A DNA stretch of 57,444 bases from Mucilaginibacter arboris. GTDB taxonomy: Bacteria > Bacteroidota > Bacteroidia > Sphingobacteriales > Sphingobacteriaceae. The stretch is taken from the NCBI RefSeq assembly GCF_009754915.1, contig NZ_WPIK01000020.1, positions 1 through 57,444 on the forward strand. Direction: 5' to 3'. Each line of letters begins with the position of its first letter. The stretch's first letter is position 1. Shown in pieces: positions 36,300-45,990 of this stretch. Below the pieces are notes generated by a model. The model did no database searches and was not told where the DNA came from. It saw nothing but the letters and a program-made list of their open reading frames with translations. Made by a program: the position numbers and the translations under genes.

Positions 36300-39206
36300 T
36301 TATAATCCCATGAGAAACTCAACGAGGTTCTGATCGTGTTCTAAATTTAATTTTTTGCGTAGTCTGTACCGCCTGATCTCTACGCCTCGCAAGGTTATAT
36401 TTAGCAAAGAAGCTATTTCTTTACTGTTCATGTTCATCCGTAAAAAGGCACAAAGCTTTAAATCATTTGGTACAAGGTCTGGATGACCGACTTTAAGTTT
36501 TTTGAAAAAGCTCTCATGTGTTTCATTAAAACTGGTTTCAAACAAATTCCAATCGCGTTCATCCACTTTCCCTTCATCAATTACTTTCTGTATTTTCTTC
36601 ATATTGTCGGCAGAAATTCTTTTGCCCTGGTCGTCATGCAATGCCGTTAATTCTTCTCTTATTTTTTGAAGCAGCTCATTTTTATAAACGATGTTCATAG
36701 CCGAGTTGGTTAGCTCACGGCTTTTACTGGCCAGTTCCGTTTGCAATTGTTCATTACGCAGTTCAACCATTCGCTGCTGATTGGCTAAAGCTTCCTGTTT
36801 TAAATATTCTTCCTTTTCTTTTTGCAGCTTTTTCTGAATAGCGTTTTGATGCATTTCCAGGTTATGGTAATAATACTTTCGCAACTGCCAAACCAGCAAC
36901 ACAAAAAACAGTGCATAAAAGAAGTATGCCCAGATGGTATTGTACCAGGGCGACAGAATTACGAAACTGTACACTGCCTCGCCCGACTCGTTTTGGTCAT
37001 TTACTTTTGCGCGAACTTTAAACTGATATTTACCGGGAGGAAGATTGATAAATTCTTTTTGTGTTTGATTGCCCCAATCGGACCATTTATCATTTAAACC
37101 TGACAACTGATATTGGTACCTGATTTTTACCTCGTGGTAATACGGCAACGAATAAGAAATACGCAGGTTATTTTTACTATATGGAAATACTGCTTTTATC
37201 GGGTCATTTTCTGTAACAGCAATCTTATCCGTTGTGTTACTGGTATTTTCTACCTTCCGGATCAATACATTTGGTAAAACAATTTTAGAAACTGTTCCGG
37301 TATCCCGGGCATGATAAATTACAAACCCATCATCTAAACTAATTAAATGAAAAGAATTATTGATCCTGCTAATGTTTTCATAAGTTTCCAGCATCCTTCC
37401 GTTTAATTCGCTAAAACTGATAGAATCGATTTTTAATTGTCCGGGTTTTGTTAAATCAGCTAAAGCAATTTTTCCATGATTGATAAACCAATATTTTTTA
37501 TCACCGGCTTTAATTACTTTGTTAGAAAAAGCAAACGAACCTAACACAGAATTAAGTTGCTGGTATTTAATAAATTGATCGCTTATTTCATCATACCGGT
37601 AAAAACCCAAATTGGTTGCAAAAACAGGCTGGCCTTCTAAATTAAAAATACCGATGTGGAAATTGTCAGGCAAACCATTTTTCTGATCATACATTCGAAC
37701 ACTTTTGGCCTCTTTTAAATCATCACTCAGTTTTAATTTGTAAAGCCCTTTATAAGCATGGCTTACCCAAAAATTGCCTTTATTATCTGGTTCTACGTAT
37801 CTGGAAGGTTCTCCAAAATGATCTACTTTATTAGAAAAATGCCAATTTCCGCTTTGATCTTTCCTGTAAATAACCAGGCCGGTGTAAGTTCCCTGTACAA
37901 GCACATTTTGCTGTGTATTATTTAACTTGCTAATCATCCAGCCGCCATTAATGCCGGATATTTTATTAAGATGCGTGCCGTTTACAAGATAAGTGCCTTC
38001 ATTATGTCCACAAAATAGTTGTCCGTCTATCAAAGCCAAGTCCCAAACCTGTCCTTGCGAATTCGGAACAAGCAAAAAATCGAAATGCTGAAAATAACGC
38101 GGGTTACTTTCGTTCCAATCGCTGTAAAATAATCCCTGATTAGTGCCTATATAAATTTTATTTTTATAAATGATGCTCGAATAAACCGTACCAAACTTTC
38201 CGGTTTTATCTAAGTAAAAATAAAGCGGCGAATTGATCTCTATCCTGTCGATCCCGTTATCCAAACCTGTCCACAAGTTTTGTTCCTGGTCTGTAAAAAC
38301 ACTTAAAACAGTATTATTTTGAAGGCCGCTTGTTTTGTTAACCTGCTGTACAATGTTTCCGTTTTCATCAATAATAATGATGCCGTTCAGAATAGTTCCG
38401 AAAGCATAATAATGATTTAAAACCAAAGCGCCATTGTTAAGCTGAAAAGTTTTTAAAAAACTGTTGGCCTGGTTGTTCCAGGGCTTAATGCCCAAACTAT
38501 CATAAATAAATAAACCACTTTTTGCTGTACCAATTAAAAAACTATTTTTTTTAAAAGGAAGAACAGACAATACGGCCATATTGCTTAACAAACTGCTGTT
38601 AGGCACCGGAAAGAGTTTTTGCCCTTTCAGTTCAAACAACCCTTTGGAAATAACTTCTGCAAAATAACGCGTTCCTGCTTTAAAGAGAAAAAGGAAAGAA
38701 TTATCCTCTTTTACAACACTGATTTTACCATTTTCATAAATAAAAATAGATGCAAACGACTGGAAAATCACCTTACTGCCATCTACATAAATTTTCCATA
38801 TTTCATCTTTTGGCTGATACTGCGTGGGAACGAGGCCAATAAGCGAATGATAAGTTAATAAGCCTGTGTTGCTATACTTCCAATAACCAAATTCGCCAAA
38901 GCCACCTGCGTAAATCCTGTCTTTCCGGTCGGCAGCCACCGCTCTTACAATCAGCCGGTTCGGCATCCGGTTTAGTTGCCAGTATTTGCCATCAAAAGAT
39001 AATAAACCTTCGGAATTACCAAAATACATAATGCCACGCACATCTTTGGTTACCGACCAGTTTTGATTGCCGGCCTGGTACATTCCTTTGGTATAGTTAT
39101 CTACAAAAGGAGTACCGATACGTTGGATATTGCCCGCTTTTGAAAATTGAAAAAACAGAAGCAGTAGGATGATGCGAACTAATAATAAACCAGTAATTTT
39201 TCTCAT
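36300..39206 (-). CDS. Propeller/Y_Y_Y membrane regulator with LuxR-type HTH, no kinase
   Basis: A 968-residue sensor: signal or anchor at 1-24, a long periplasmic propeller region with repeated short sequences such as GLWTGLDNGIDRIEI, then a Y_Y_Y domain (LSGLNDKWSDWGN ... LPPGKYQFKVRA, about 690-760). A transmembrane segment (IWAYFFYALFFVLLVWQLR, about 770-790), a coiled coil, and a C-terminal LuxR-like helix-turn-helix (SKEIASLLNITLRGVEIRRYRLRKK in part, about 930-955) follow. Unlike hybrid two-component systems there is no histidine kinase or receiver domain. It lies directly upstream of susC on the same strand and probably switches on the locus when glycan binds outside. Confidence 0.9.
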   Translation of the reverse strand: MRKITGLLLVRIILLLLFFQFSKAGNIQRIGTPFVDNYTKGMYQAGNQNWSVTKDVRGIMYFGNSEGLLSFDGKYWQLNRMPNRLIVRAVAADRKDRIYAGGFGEFGYWKYSNTGLLTYHSLIGLVPTQYQPKDEIWKIYVDGSKVIFQSFASIFIYENGKISVVKEDNSFLFLFKAGTRYFAEVISKGLFELKGQKLFPVPNSSLLSNMAVLSVLPFKKNSFLIGTAKSGLFIYDSLGIKPWNNQANSFLKTFQLNNGALVLNHYYAFGTILNGIIIIDENGNIVQQVNKTSGLQNNTVLSVFTDQEQNLWTGLDNGIDRIEINSPLYFYLDKTGKFGTVYSSIIYKNKIYIGTNQGLFYSDWNESNPRYFQHFDFLLVPNSQGQVWDLALIDGQLFCGHNEGTYLVNGTHLNKISGINGGWMISKLNNTQQNVLVQGTYTGLVIYRKDQSGNWHFSNKVDHFGEPSRYVEPDNKGNFWVSHAYKGLYKLKLSDDLKEAKSVRMYDQKNGLPDNFHIGIFNLEGQPVFATNLGFYRYDEISDQFIKYQQLNSVLGSFAFSNKVIKAGDKKYWFINHGKIALADLTKPGQLKIDSISFSELNGRMLETYENISRINNSFHLISLDDGFVIYHARDTGTVSKIVLPNVLIRKVENTSNTTDKIAVTENDPIKAVFPYSKNNLRISYSLPYYHEVKIRYQYQLSGLNDKWSDWGNQTQKEFINLPPGKYQFKVRAKVNDQNESGEAVYSFVILSPWYNTIWAYFFYALFFVLLVWQLRKYYYHNLEMHQNAIQKKLQKEKEEYLKQEALANQQRMVELRNEQLQTELASKSRELTNSAMNIVYKNELLQKIREELTALHDDQGKRISADNMKKIQKVIDEGKVDERDWNLFETSFNETHESFFKKLKVGHPDLVPNDLKLCAFLRMNMNSKEIASLLNITLRGVEIRRYRLRKKLNLEHDQNLVEFLMGL

Positions 39207-39279
39207 TCAGGAATATAATATGCTCCTTTATTTGCAAAAAGTAATGCAATTTTAACAAATATCTTTAAGGGCATAAAAC

Positions 39280-39326
39280 CGATGCTTCTTTTATGCACAA
39301 AAAACAAGTGCATAAAAGAAGCATCG
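39280..39326. terminator. Perfect inverted pair of the dispersed motif
   Basis: CGATGCTTCTTTTATGCAC at 39280-39298 and its exact reverse complement at 39308-39326 around the 9-base loop AAAAAACAA. The 19-bp stem could terminate transcription, although no T-run directly follows it. It lies between the 3' end of trhO and the start of the regulator gene (both minus strand). Both arms are copies of the window-wide motif. Confidence 0.7.
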
Positions 39327-39357
39327 CAATAATTCCTCCTTATAAAAATTATACAAG

Positions 39358-40326
39358 TTAGCCGCCTTGCACTTGTACAGCGGCCTTGTGTTTTTTTGCA
39401 GCTAAATTTACCGGTTGGGGCACTTTTACATAATAACCGGTCCCGTCATAAACCCGTTTACGCGGATGTTCTTTACATGGTATAGAGCAACAGCCATCCA
39501 TTTCCCAGCCGCATTCTTCGCATTGGGTAAAATGCTCATTACATTCGGGATTAGCACAATTGATCATTTTCGGTGTTTCTTTTCCGCAGTTAAAGCAACG
39601 GGAAATAACGACCGGGTTTACCGAATTTACATCGACCGACAGGCGGTTATCAAAAACATAACATTTGCCTTCAAAATCTTTTCCGCCTGCTTCTTTCCCG
39701 TATTTGATGATACCGCCGTGCAACTGGTAAACATTTTCAAAACCTTCCTGCAGTAACAATGCTGAAGCTTTTTCGCATTTGATGCCACCGGTACAATAAG
39801 TCAGTATTTTTTTGTCTTTAAAAGAAGCAAGCTGATTAATCATTTCTGGAAAATCGCGGAAATTCTCTATATCAAAAGTTACTGCGTTTTTAAACTTGCC
39901 CAGGTTGTGCTCGTAATTAGAACGAACATCCAGCACAACTACATCATCACGGTCTTTCATCTCCATAAACTCCAACGGTTCCAAATGGATGCCGGTTTGT
40001 TTAGTTGGATCGATCATTTTAGGGTCGAGCAGACCGGAATGTACAATTTCTGACTTGTATCGGACGTGCATCTTGATAAAAGAAGGTTCGGCAACATCAT
40101 CAACCTTAAAATCAATTTTAGCAAACCGCGGATCTGCATGCAAGGTTTTCATATAAGTTTCGCAAGCTTCTTTAGTGCCTGAAACTGTTCCGTTTAAACC
40201 TTCATCAGCCACAATTATGCGGCCTAATAAATCTAAGCTTTTACAAAATTGTAAATGATCGGTTGCAAACTGCCCGCCGTTTTCTATCGTTACGTAGCAG
40301 TAATAAAGAAGGGTCTGGTATTTCAT
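39358..40326 (-). CDS. trhO: tRNA uridine(34) hydroxylase, rhodanese family
   Basis: Oxygen-dependent hydroxylase forming 5-hydroxyuridine at position 34 of some tRNAs. The 322 residues have the N-terminal acylphosphatase-like domain (about 1-100: GTVSGTKEACETYM), the rhodanese domain with VLDVRSNYEHNLGKF and the active-site CTGGIKCEKAS loop (about 180-190), and a C-terminal cysteine-rich region (CFNCGKETPKMINCANPECNEHF in part) that probably binds zinc. The order matches YceA/TrhO. Single gene. Confidence 0.92.
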   Translation of the reverse strand: MKYQTLLYYCYVTIENGGQFATDHLQFCKSLDLLGRIIVADEGLNGTVSGTKEACETYMKTLHADPRFAKIDFKVDDVAEPSFIKMHVRYKSEIVHSGLLDPKMIDPTKQTGIHLEPLEFMEMKDRDDVVVLDVRSNYEHNLGKFKNAVTFDIENFRDFPEMINQLASFKDKKILTYCTGGIKCEKASALLLQEGFENVYQLHGGIIKYGKEAGGKDFEGKCYVFDNRLSVDVNSVNPVVISRCFNCGKETPKMINCANPECNEHFTQCEECGWEMDGCCSIPCKEHPRKRVYDGTGYYVKVPQPVNLAAKKHKAAVQVQGG

Positions 40327-40383
40327 AACAACATTGATACTGGTGTAAACAGCGTAAAATGAAGCGCAAAGATAAGGTTTTTA

Positions 40384-40475
40384 GGGGAAAGGTTGAAAGG
40401 CGAAAGGTAAAAGGTTGAAAGGCTCTTTCCCCCTTTATCCTTTCGCCTTTCCTCCTTTATCCTTTCCCCCTTTCC
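40384..40475. repeat. Purine-run/pyrimidine-run inverted repeat
   Basis: A purine-rich block of AAGG units (40384-40422) is followed by a pyrimidine block of CCTTT units (40423-40475). The two are roughly complementary, so this forms a long imperfect hairpin after the DUF5686 stop codon. It may act as a terminator. Confidence 0.7.
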
Positions 40476-42949
40476 TAAAATCCATAATAAATACGCAAAC
40501 CCTGGTGTACTTTCTTTTCAGCATTGTAAGCGATGCCGTAATCCACACGGAAAATAAAACGCTGAAGGCCGATATAAAACTCTGAGTAACTGTTATAAGC
40601 TTTTGTTAAGCTGCCAATAGCAGGTTGCTGGGACAAATAGGCAGCGCCAATAATTTCTTCTAACTTAAATTTCCGTATAAAAGGCACTTTGTTAAGCAGG
40701 AACCCTGAAAAGTTGTGCTCGTAATGGCCTTCCAGATACTGTGTACGGGTACTGTAAGGATAAAAATCAAGAAAGTGAAACGCGCCGATGGTTGGATTAA
40801 ACGTTAAGCTTTCATTACCCAGGAAGTGATTGTAGTCCGGATAAAAAAGTTCTTTCCGGGTAAAGAATTTGCCGGCTGAAAACAGAAAGGACGAATAACC
40901 ATATAAACCCAGCCTGATCCTGTTTTGAAAAACGTTAATGGAGCCAAAATTATAATCTTCATCAGAACCCAAAACCGAAAAAGCTTTGCGATAATTTAAC
41001 CTAACCTGCGGGTATTTGGAAGGTTGGTAAAAACGGCCGTCGGGGCGGGTAGTATATTGCTGATTGAAAGTAAACAAAGCAGAGGCCGAGAAAGTTAAAG
41101 ATTGATATTCGGGAAACAACTGCGTTTCTGCGGATGGGTTTAAGGGATTATTGGAAGTCAGGTCATTATCTTTATAAATTTTATCCAGCATTGTCGTGTT
41201 ATACAACTGCTTGTGGTTGGCATATTCTAATTGCCCGGTAAGCAAAATACCATTGGTAACTTCACGCTGCGTACCAATCATGGCAGCTTCGGAGCGATAA
41301 AGTTTTAAATAATTCTCTTTATACAATATGGTTCCAAGCGAGTTGATAAATAAGCTCTGTGTGCCCAGATTATTCAGGTCAAGCACATCAGAACCAATTT
41401 TACCGAAAATAAATCCCTGGTTTATCGGGTCATAACGATAAGTACCCTCCGCATTCAAACTTAAAATATGGTTTGAAAACCCATAGCGGATATTTGGCGT
41501 AACAGAAAAAGCGCGCCGGTATTCATCACTTTTGGTATAAGTAGCTTTTAAATTTACAGCAAAACCTTCAACCGTATTGTAATGAATTAATTTATAAGCA
41601 GCCGGAAAAGAAATAGAGGTATGGTCATAACGGTCATTTTTGGTATAGCCTGTAATCAAAAATGGCAATATTTTAAATTGATTGTTGGCACGTTCCAAAG
41701 AATCAAGATAATGTTTGGTTTGCTTTCTGCCGGCCGTATCGTCGCGGAATTTATAATTATACCTTTCTTCTGCTGTTAGCGGCACGGGCCGGTTTTTATT
41801 CCAGTAAACAGAGTCTTTTTTGTTCACTTCTTTCGTGACCTTCATCACTTCGCCATTAAAGAAGTTTTTAGGGAACTTCGGGTCAACATTGTAATTGCTG
41901 TAAATCCCCAGGAAATAGCCATCAAACTTAAAACCTAAAACTTTTCCCTTAAAGCCAAACTGCACAAACGCAGGCTGCCAGATGTTGTTTTTAACCGGAA
42001 TATATTGCTGACTTAAATTCAAAGTATCCACAAAATTGATCTGGGAGCTTTTGGTAAGATGAAGGTCAACACTGTAAATGCGCCACTGACCATCAACAAT
42101 ATAAATATTCCCCCTGAAAACAGGATCGTATTCGCGGCGCGGTATCACTTGTATCTTATCGATCGTGTGGCCGTTAATTACATCCGTCCCTAATAATTTA
42201 TAGCGATAATAAAACAAGGCATTATCGGCAATGGGCGAAATAAAACCACGGTTTGTAAGGCCATTAAATTCGATCAGGTTCTTATAGAACGTTAACTGTA
42301 AGTCTGAAGCGCGGTTAAAACTAAAAGCGTTGTTGCGGCCGGCAATTTTAGAAGAAACCATAATTTCTTTAACCTTGTCTGGCGCTTCGTAATTAAAGTG
42401 CGATTCGGATTCTGATAAATAAATAATCCCTTTCCGGTTAGAATCCAATTGCAAAACCTTCTGTACATCACGGCCTAAAATCTTTTTTGGTGCGCTTAAC
42501 AGTTTCTGCATCCCTTTAATATACACGTCGCAGGAATAGGCTTTCAGTTCTGTTAAATACTGTTTTCTTTTTCGGATGGCTTTTCGGATAATGGCATAAG
42601 CCGGATCTTCTCCGTTGCCATTAACAGATACTTCTTTTAGCTGGTAAATTTCTTTATCCAACACTACATCGTGGTTCAGATCGCTGTTTTCTATAGTCAG
42701 GTGTTCCACCTTCTCCTTGTAACCAACGTAGCGGTAAATAATATCGTAAGTTCCCGGACTGATATGTAACTGGTACAAACCCCGGTCATTAGCAGAAGTC
42801 CCTTTTGTTGTATTTTTTAGGTAGATGGAAGTAAACGGAATTGGGTTTCCCTGAACATCTGTTATTTTGCCGGAAACAAGATACTGCTGTGAAAAGGCAT
42901 TAGAAATAAATAACAGGGCAATAATGAACGGTAATAAAGTTTTTTTCAT
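40475..42949 (-). CDS. DUF5686 outer-membrane protein with carboxypeptidase-like domain (copy 1)
   Basis: An 824-residue exported protein: signal peptide 1-20, a carboxypeptidase-regulatory-like domain (about 24-105: GKITDVQGNPIPFTSIYLKN), then the DUF5686 family region (AYAIIRKAIRKRKQYL, SYDVYIKG-like CDVYIKGMQKLL, NIYIVDGQWRIYSVDLHL). A C-terminal half looks like a beta-barrel of alternating hydrophobics ending in aromatic GLRIYYGF, so an outer-membrane location is likely. Function unknown. It is paralogous along its length to the next gene. A dispersed-motif copy at 42628 is antisense within it. Confidence 0.88.
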   Translation of the reverse strand: MKKTLLPFIIALLFISNAFSQQYLVSGKITDVQGNPIPFTSIYLKNTTKGTSANDRGLYQLHISPGTYDIIYRYVGYKEKVEHLTIENSDLNHDVVLDKEIYQLKEVSVNGNGEDPAYAIIRKAIRKRKQYLTELKAYSCDVYIKGMQKLLSAPKKILGRDVQKVLQLDSNRKGIIYLSESESHFNYEAPDKVKEIMVSSKIAGRNNAFSFNRASDLQLTFYKNLIEFNGLTNRGFISPIADNALFYYRYKLLGTDVINGHTIDKIQVIPRREYDPVFRGNIYIVDGQWRIYSVDLHLTKSSQINFVDTLNLSQQYIPVKNNIWQPAFVQFGFKGKVLGFKFDGYFLGIYSNYNVDPKFPKNFFNGEVMKVTKEVNKKDSVYWNKNRPVPLTAEERYNYKFRDDTAGRKQTKHYLDSLERANNQFKILPFLITGYTKNDRYDHTSISFPAAYKLIHYNTVEGFAVNLKATYTKSDEYRRAFSVTPNIRYGFSNHILSLNAEGTYRYDPINQGFIFGKIGSDVLDLNNLGTQSLFINSLGTILYKENYLKLYRSEAAMIGTQREVTNGILLTGQLEYANHKQLYNTTMLDKIYKDNDLTSNNPLNPSAETQLFPEYQSLTFSASALFTFNQQYTTRPDGRFYQPSKYPQVRLNYRKAFSVLGSDEDYNFGSINVFQNRIRLGLYGYSSFLFSAGKFFTRKELFYPDYNHFLGNESLTFNPTIGAFHFLDFYPYSTRTQYLEGHYEHNFSGFLLNKVPFIRKFKLEEIIGAAYLSQQPAIGSLTKAYNSYSEFYIGLQRFIFRVDYGIAYNAEKKVHQGLRIYYGF

Positions 42950-43027
42950 GCTGATGGCGTACTGCTAACAAAGATGCACTTTAAAACAAAATTGTTTTGA
43001 ACAGGAAGCAATTTATTTTATACAATA

Positions 43028-43052
43028 AATACTTCTTTTACCGATATAAAAT
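43028..43052 (+). repeat. Copy of the dispersed motif
   Basis: ATACTTCTTTTA at 43029-43040, then CCGATA and TAAAA. It lies between the two DUF5686 genes, 24 bp from the stop of copy 2. Confidence 0.75.
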
Positions 43053-43063
43053 ATAGAAGGGAT

Positions 43064-45523
43064 TTAAAAGCTGTAAACATAGCGGAAACCCTGGTAAATT
43101 TTCTGGTTTCCATTAAAAGCAAAGCCATAATCGAACCTGACGAGCAGTTTTTTTATCCCGAAGTAAAACTCATGGTAATTGGGCAAAATGCGTTGGGTCA
43201 AAAAAGAACCGCCAACAATTTCTTCCAACCGTAACTTACGTATAAATGGCAAACGGTTTAATAAATAGCCGCCAAAATCGTGCTCGAAATGGCCTTCCAG
43301 GTAATTGCGGTTGGTGCTGTATAAATAATAGTTGAGGTAGTGGAAGCTGCCCAGTGAAGAATCAAAAACAAAAGGCAGGCCGCCGCGAAACTGTTTGTAA
43401 TCCGGGTAGTACAAACTTTTATAATTTAAAAATGAGCCTGCCGAAAAATAGTAGGACGAATAACCCAAAATACCCATGCGGAACCTGTCCTGAAAAACAT
43501 CGACCGAAAGAAAGTCATAATTTACATCCGAACCCAAAATTGGAAAACCTTTCCGGTAATTTACACGCACCCTCGGATACAGGCTTGGTTCAATATATTT
43601 GCCATCCGGCCGCATAGTATATTGCTGGTTAAAAGTAAAAGTAGCCGAACCACTGAAAGAAAGTGCACGATAACGAGGAAAAAGCGGCACATCACTTCCA
43701 GGATCTAAAGGGTTGTTTGATTGTGGCGGGAAACCATAACGCGGTGTAACCTGTGTACTGTCTTTACCAGACTTTGTACTAAGATTATTCAGGCTGCGCC
43801 TATCAGCATATTCCAGCAAACCGTTCAGTAAAATACCGTTTTCTACTTCGCCCTGCGTTCCGCCCTGTATAAATTTAGACTGATACAGCTTTAATAAATT
43901 ATGCTCGGTAAACAAATTGCTCAAGGTATTTAGAAAAAGGCTGACTGTTCCCGAATTATTTAAATCGAGAAAATCTGTTCCGACTTTACCATAAATACTG
44001 GCCTGCTTCATTGGATTATAACGATACGAAGCATAAACGTTTGCGTTTAAAAGTTTTAACCCAAAGGCATAACGGACTATTGGCCTAATGTCTAAAGTTT
44101 TACCATTTGTAGCAAACCTTTTATAACGCGGCGCTACATTAACGCCCCAACCTTCTACCGAGTTATAAAAAACAATATCTTTTGGCGATTGGATATTATA
44201 TGTTTGAGTAGCGTTGCGGTTTTTGATAGTGTATCCGTTTAAAACCCAGGGTACAAACAAAAATGTATTGTTAACCTTTTTTGCCGAATCCAGGTACTGT
44301 ATAGATTGCCGTTTTCGGCCTAAACTATCTTTGTTGTAATAATATATTTCTTCCTGTTGGGTTAAGGGCACCGGCCGGTTATTGTTCCAGTAAACAGAAT
44401 CTCTTTTAGAAGCCTCTTTCGGGATTTCCATTACCTGTTTATTAAAAAAATCAGGCGCGAAGTTTGGATTGATCCTGTAATCAGTATATACCCCTTCATA
44501 ATAACCGCTGAAAACAAAACCCAATACCTTACCACGGTAATAAAAGCGGACGGAAGAAGGTTGCCATACATCACCAATAACCGGAAAATACTGTTGCGTA
44601 AGCCGAAGGGAATCTACAAAATTAATATTGGCTAATTTATATAATTTTAAATCGAGGCTGTGAATGCGCCAAATACCATCAACAATATAAATATAACCGT
44701 TAAAAGTAGGGTCGCTTTTACGTTTGGCAATTACTTCTATTTTACGGACCAGCCGGCCGTTTTCTGTAAAACTTCCTACTAACTTATACCGGTAAAAAGC
44801 CAGGGCATTAGAGGCGATAGGCGAAACAAACGAACGGTTGCTCAGGGCGTCCCAATGCACCAGGTTATCGTAAAAATCAGTTTTTATATCCAGGGCACGG
44901 TTAAAACTAAGCGAAGCGTGGTCTCCGGCAGTGCGTGAAGCCAGCAACACTTCTTTTACTTTGTTTGGCCTGGAAAAGTTGAATTGTGAACTGGCTTCGG
45001 ACTCATAAACAATGCTGCTGCCGTTTTTATTTAAACTAAGCGCTTTAATTACGTTGTCTTTCAAATAACGTTTTGGCCCGCTCACCAGTTTCTGAACCCC
45101 TTTTAAATAAACATTGCACGAATAGCCATCCACCTGTTTCCGGTAAAACTGCCGTTTGGCAATTGCTTTTCTGATGATGGCATAAGCCGGGTCTTCATCT
45201 GTAACCAATGCTTCTTTTAGGTGGTAAATTTCCGGGGCAAGTTTAATATCTATTACCGTATCTTGTTTTAAATTTAATTTAACCGAACTTTGCTTCTGCC
45301 CGATTAAACGATAAATAAGTGTGTAAGTACCAGGTGCCAGCCTCAGGCGATAAAAGCCACGCTCATTAGCCAGGGTACCTAAAGTAGTATGTTCTGCAAA
45401 AACTGCACTAAATGGCAGGCGTTTACCGGTACTGTCTGTAATAGTGCCGGTTACCTCTGCCTGTTGGGCAAAAGCAAGAACAGGAAACAGCAGTAAACAA
45501 ACAAAAAGTAAACGTTTTAGCAT
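43064..45523 (-). CDS. DUF5686 outer-membrane protein with carboxypeptidase-like domain (copy 2)
   Basis: Paralogue of copy 1 with matching blocks: TGTITDSTGKRLPFSAVFAE, AYAIIRKAIAKRQFYR, CNVYLKGVQKLVSGPKR, YIYIVDGIWRIHSLDLKL and a C-terminal GFRYVYSF. Signal peptide from ATG at 45523 (LLFVCLLLFPVLAFAQQ). Same probable outer-membrane barrel. The 114-bp gap to copy 1 holds one copy of the dispersed motif. Conserved order along the full length points to tandem duplication followed by clear divergence, so different partners or substrates are plausible. Confidence 0.88.
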   Translation of the reverse strand: MLKRLLFVCLLLFPVLAFAQQAEVTGTITDSTGKRLPFSAVFAEHTTLGTLANERGFYRLRLAPGTYTLIYRLIGQKQSSVKLNLKQDTVIDIKLAPEIYHLKEALVTDEDPAYAIIRKAIAKRQFYRKQVDGYSCNVYLKGVQKLVSGPKRYLKDNVIKALSLNKNGSSIVYESEASSQFNFSRPNKVKEVLLASRTAGDHASLSFNRALDIKTDFYDNLVHWDALSNRSFVSPIASNALAFYRYKLVGSFTENGRLVRKIEVIAKRKSDPTFNGYIYIVDGIWRIHSLDLKLYKLANINFVDSLRLTQQYFPVIGDVWQPSSVRFYYRGKVLGFVFSGYYEGVYTDYRINPNFAPDFFNKQVMEIPKEASKRDSVYWNNNRPVPLTQQEEIYYYNKDSLGRKRQSIQYLDSAKKVNNTFLFVPWVLNGYTIKNRNATQTYNIQSPKDIVFYNSVEGWGVNVAPRYKRFATNGKTLDIRPIVRYAFGLKLLNANVYASYRYNPMKQASIYGKVGTDFLDLNNSGTVSLFLNTLSNLFTEHNLLKLYQSKFIQGGTQGEVENGILLNGLLEYADRRSLNNLSTKSGKDSTQVTPRYGFPPQSNNPLDPGSDVPLFPRYRALSFSGSATFTFNQQYTMRPDGKYIEPSLYPRVRVNYRKGFPILGSDVNYDFLSVDVFQDRFRMGILGYSSYYFSAGSFLNYKSLYYPDYKQFRGGLPFVFDSSLGSFHYLNYYLYSTNRNYLEGHFEHDFGGYLLNRLPFIRKLRLEEIVGGSFLTQRILPNYHEFYFGIKKLLVRFDYGFAFNGNQKIYQGFRYVYSF

Positions 45524-45786
45524 GAAACACAAAACAATAAGATATAATTGGCGAAAAAAAGTTTGATCTAAAAATAATTAAACCTGAACTTGTTTAAACT
45601 TTTTTTTGGCCCTCTTTTTTTGGGTTGATGCTTCTTTTATCGATTAAAAAATATTAACCGCTGGTTTTTAATTTCTGTAGTTGATGTTTCTTTTATCACC
45701 TCAAAAATGTTAGGGCATGTTTAAATTTTGTCTTTTTGTTTGATGCCCCTTTTATGCCATGATTTTTAAATGTTTGGTGGTTTTGG

Positions 45787-45990
45787 TTTTTTGGCTAAGG
45801 CCTGTTGCCGGTTATCCTTTGTCCACGGCCTGAAGGCCGTGGAAACGGCCAATTAGAACCTGGCCCGGACGTCCTGTCCGCACAGAGCAATCCAGCGTTG
45901 GAAGGTTGTCGTAAAAACTACGCTTTAAAATTGCCACGGCCTTCAGGCCGTGGGTGGTAGAAACACAGGCAGCGGCTTTAGCCAAAAAAA
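45787..45990. repeat. REP/BIME-like composite element
   Basis: Two copies of the perfect palindrome CCACGGCCTGAAGGCCGTGG (45823-45842) and its reverse complement (45934-45953) flank a GC-rich centre containing CCGGACGTCCTGTCCG. Outer ends are also inverted: TTTTTTGGCTAAGGCC (45787) and GGCTTTAGCCAAAAAA (45974-45989). It is much richer in GC than its surroundings. The layout is that of a bipartite palindromic REP element, probably mobilised by a RAYT-type transposase elsewhere. Confidence 0.75.

Noticed and set aside
36300-39206. Hybrid two-component system regulator
   Set aside because: The propeller and Y_Y_Y parts match, but no histidine kinase, ATPase or receiver domain is present between the membrane segment and the helix-turn-helix.
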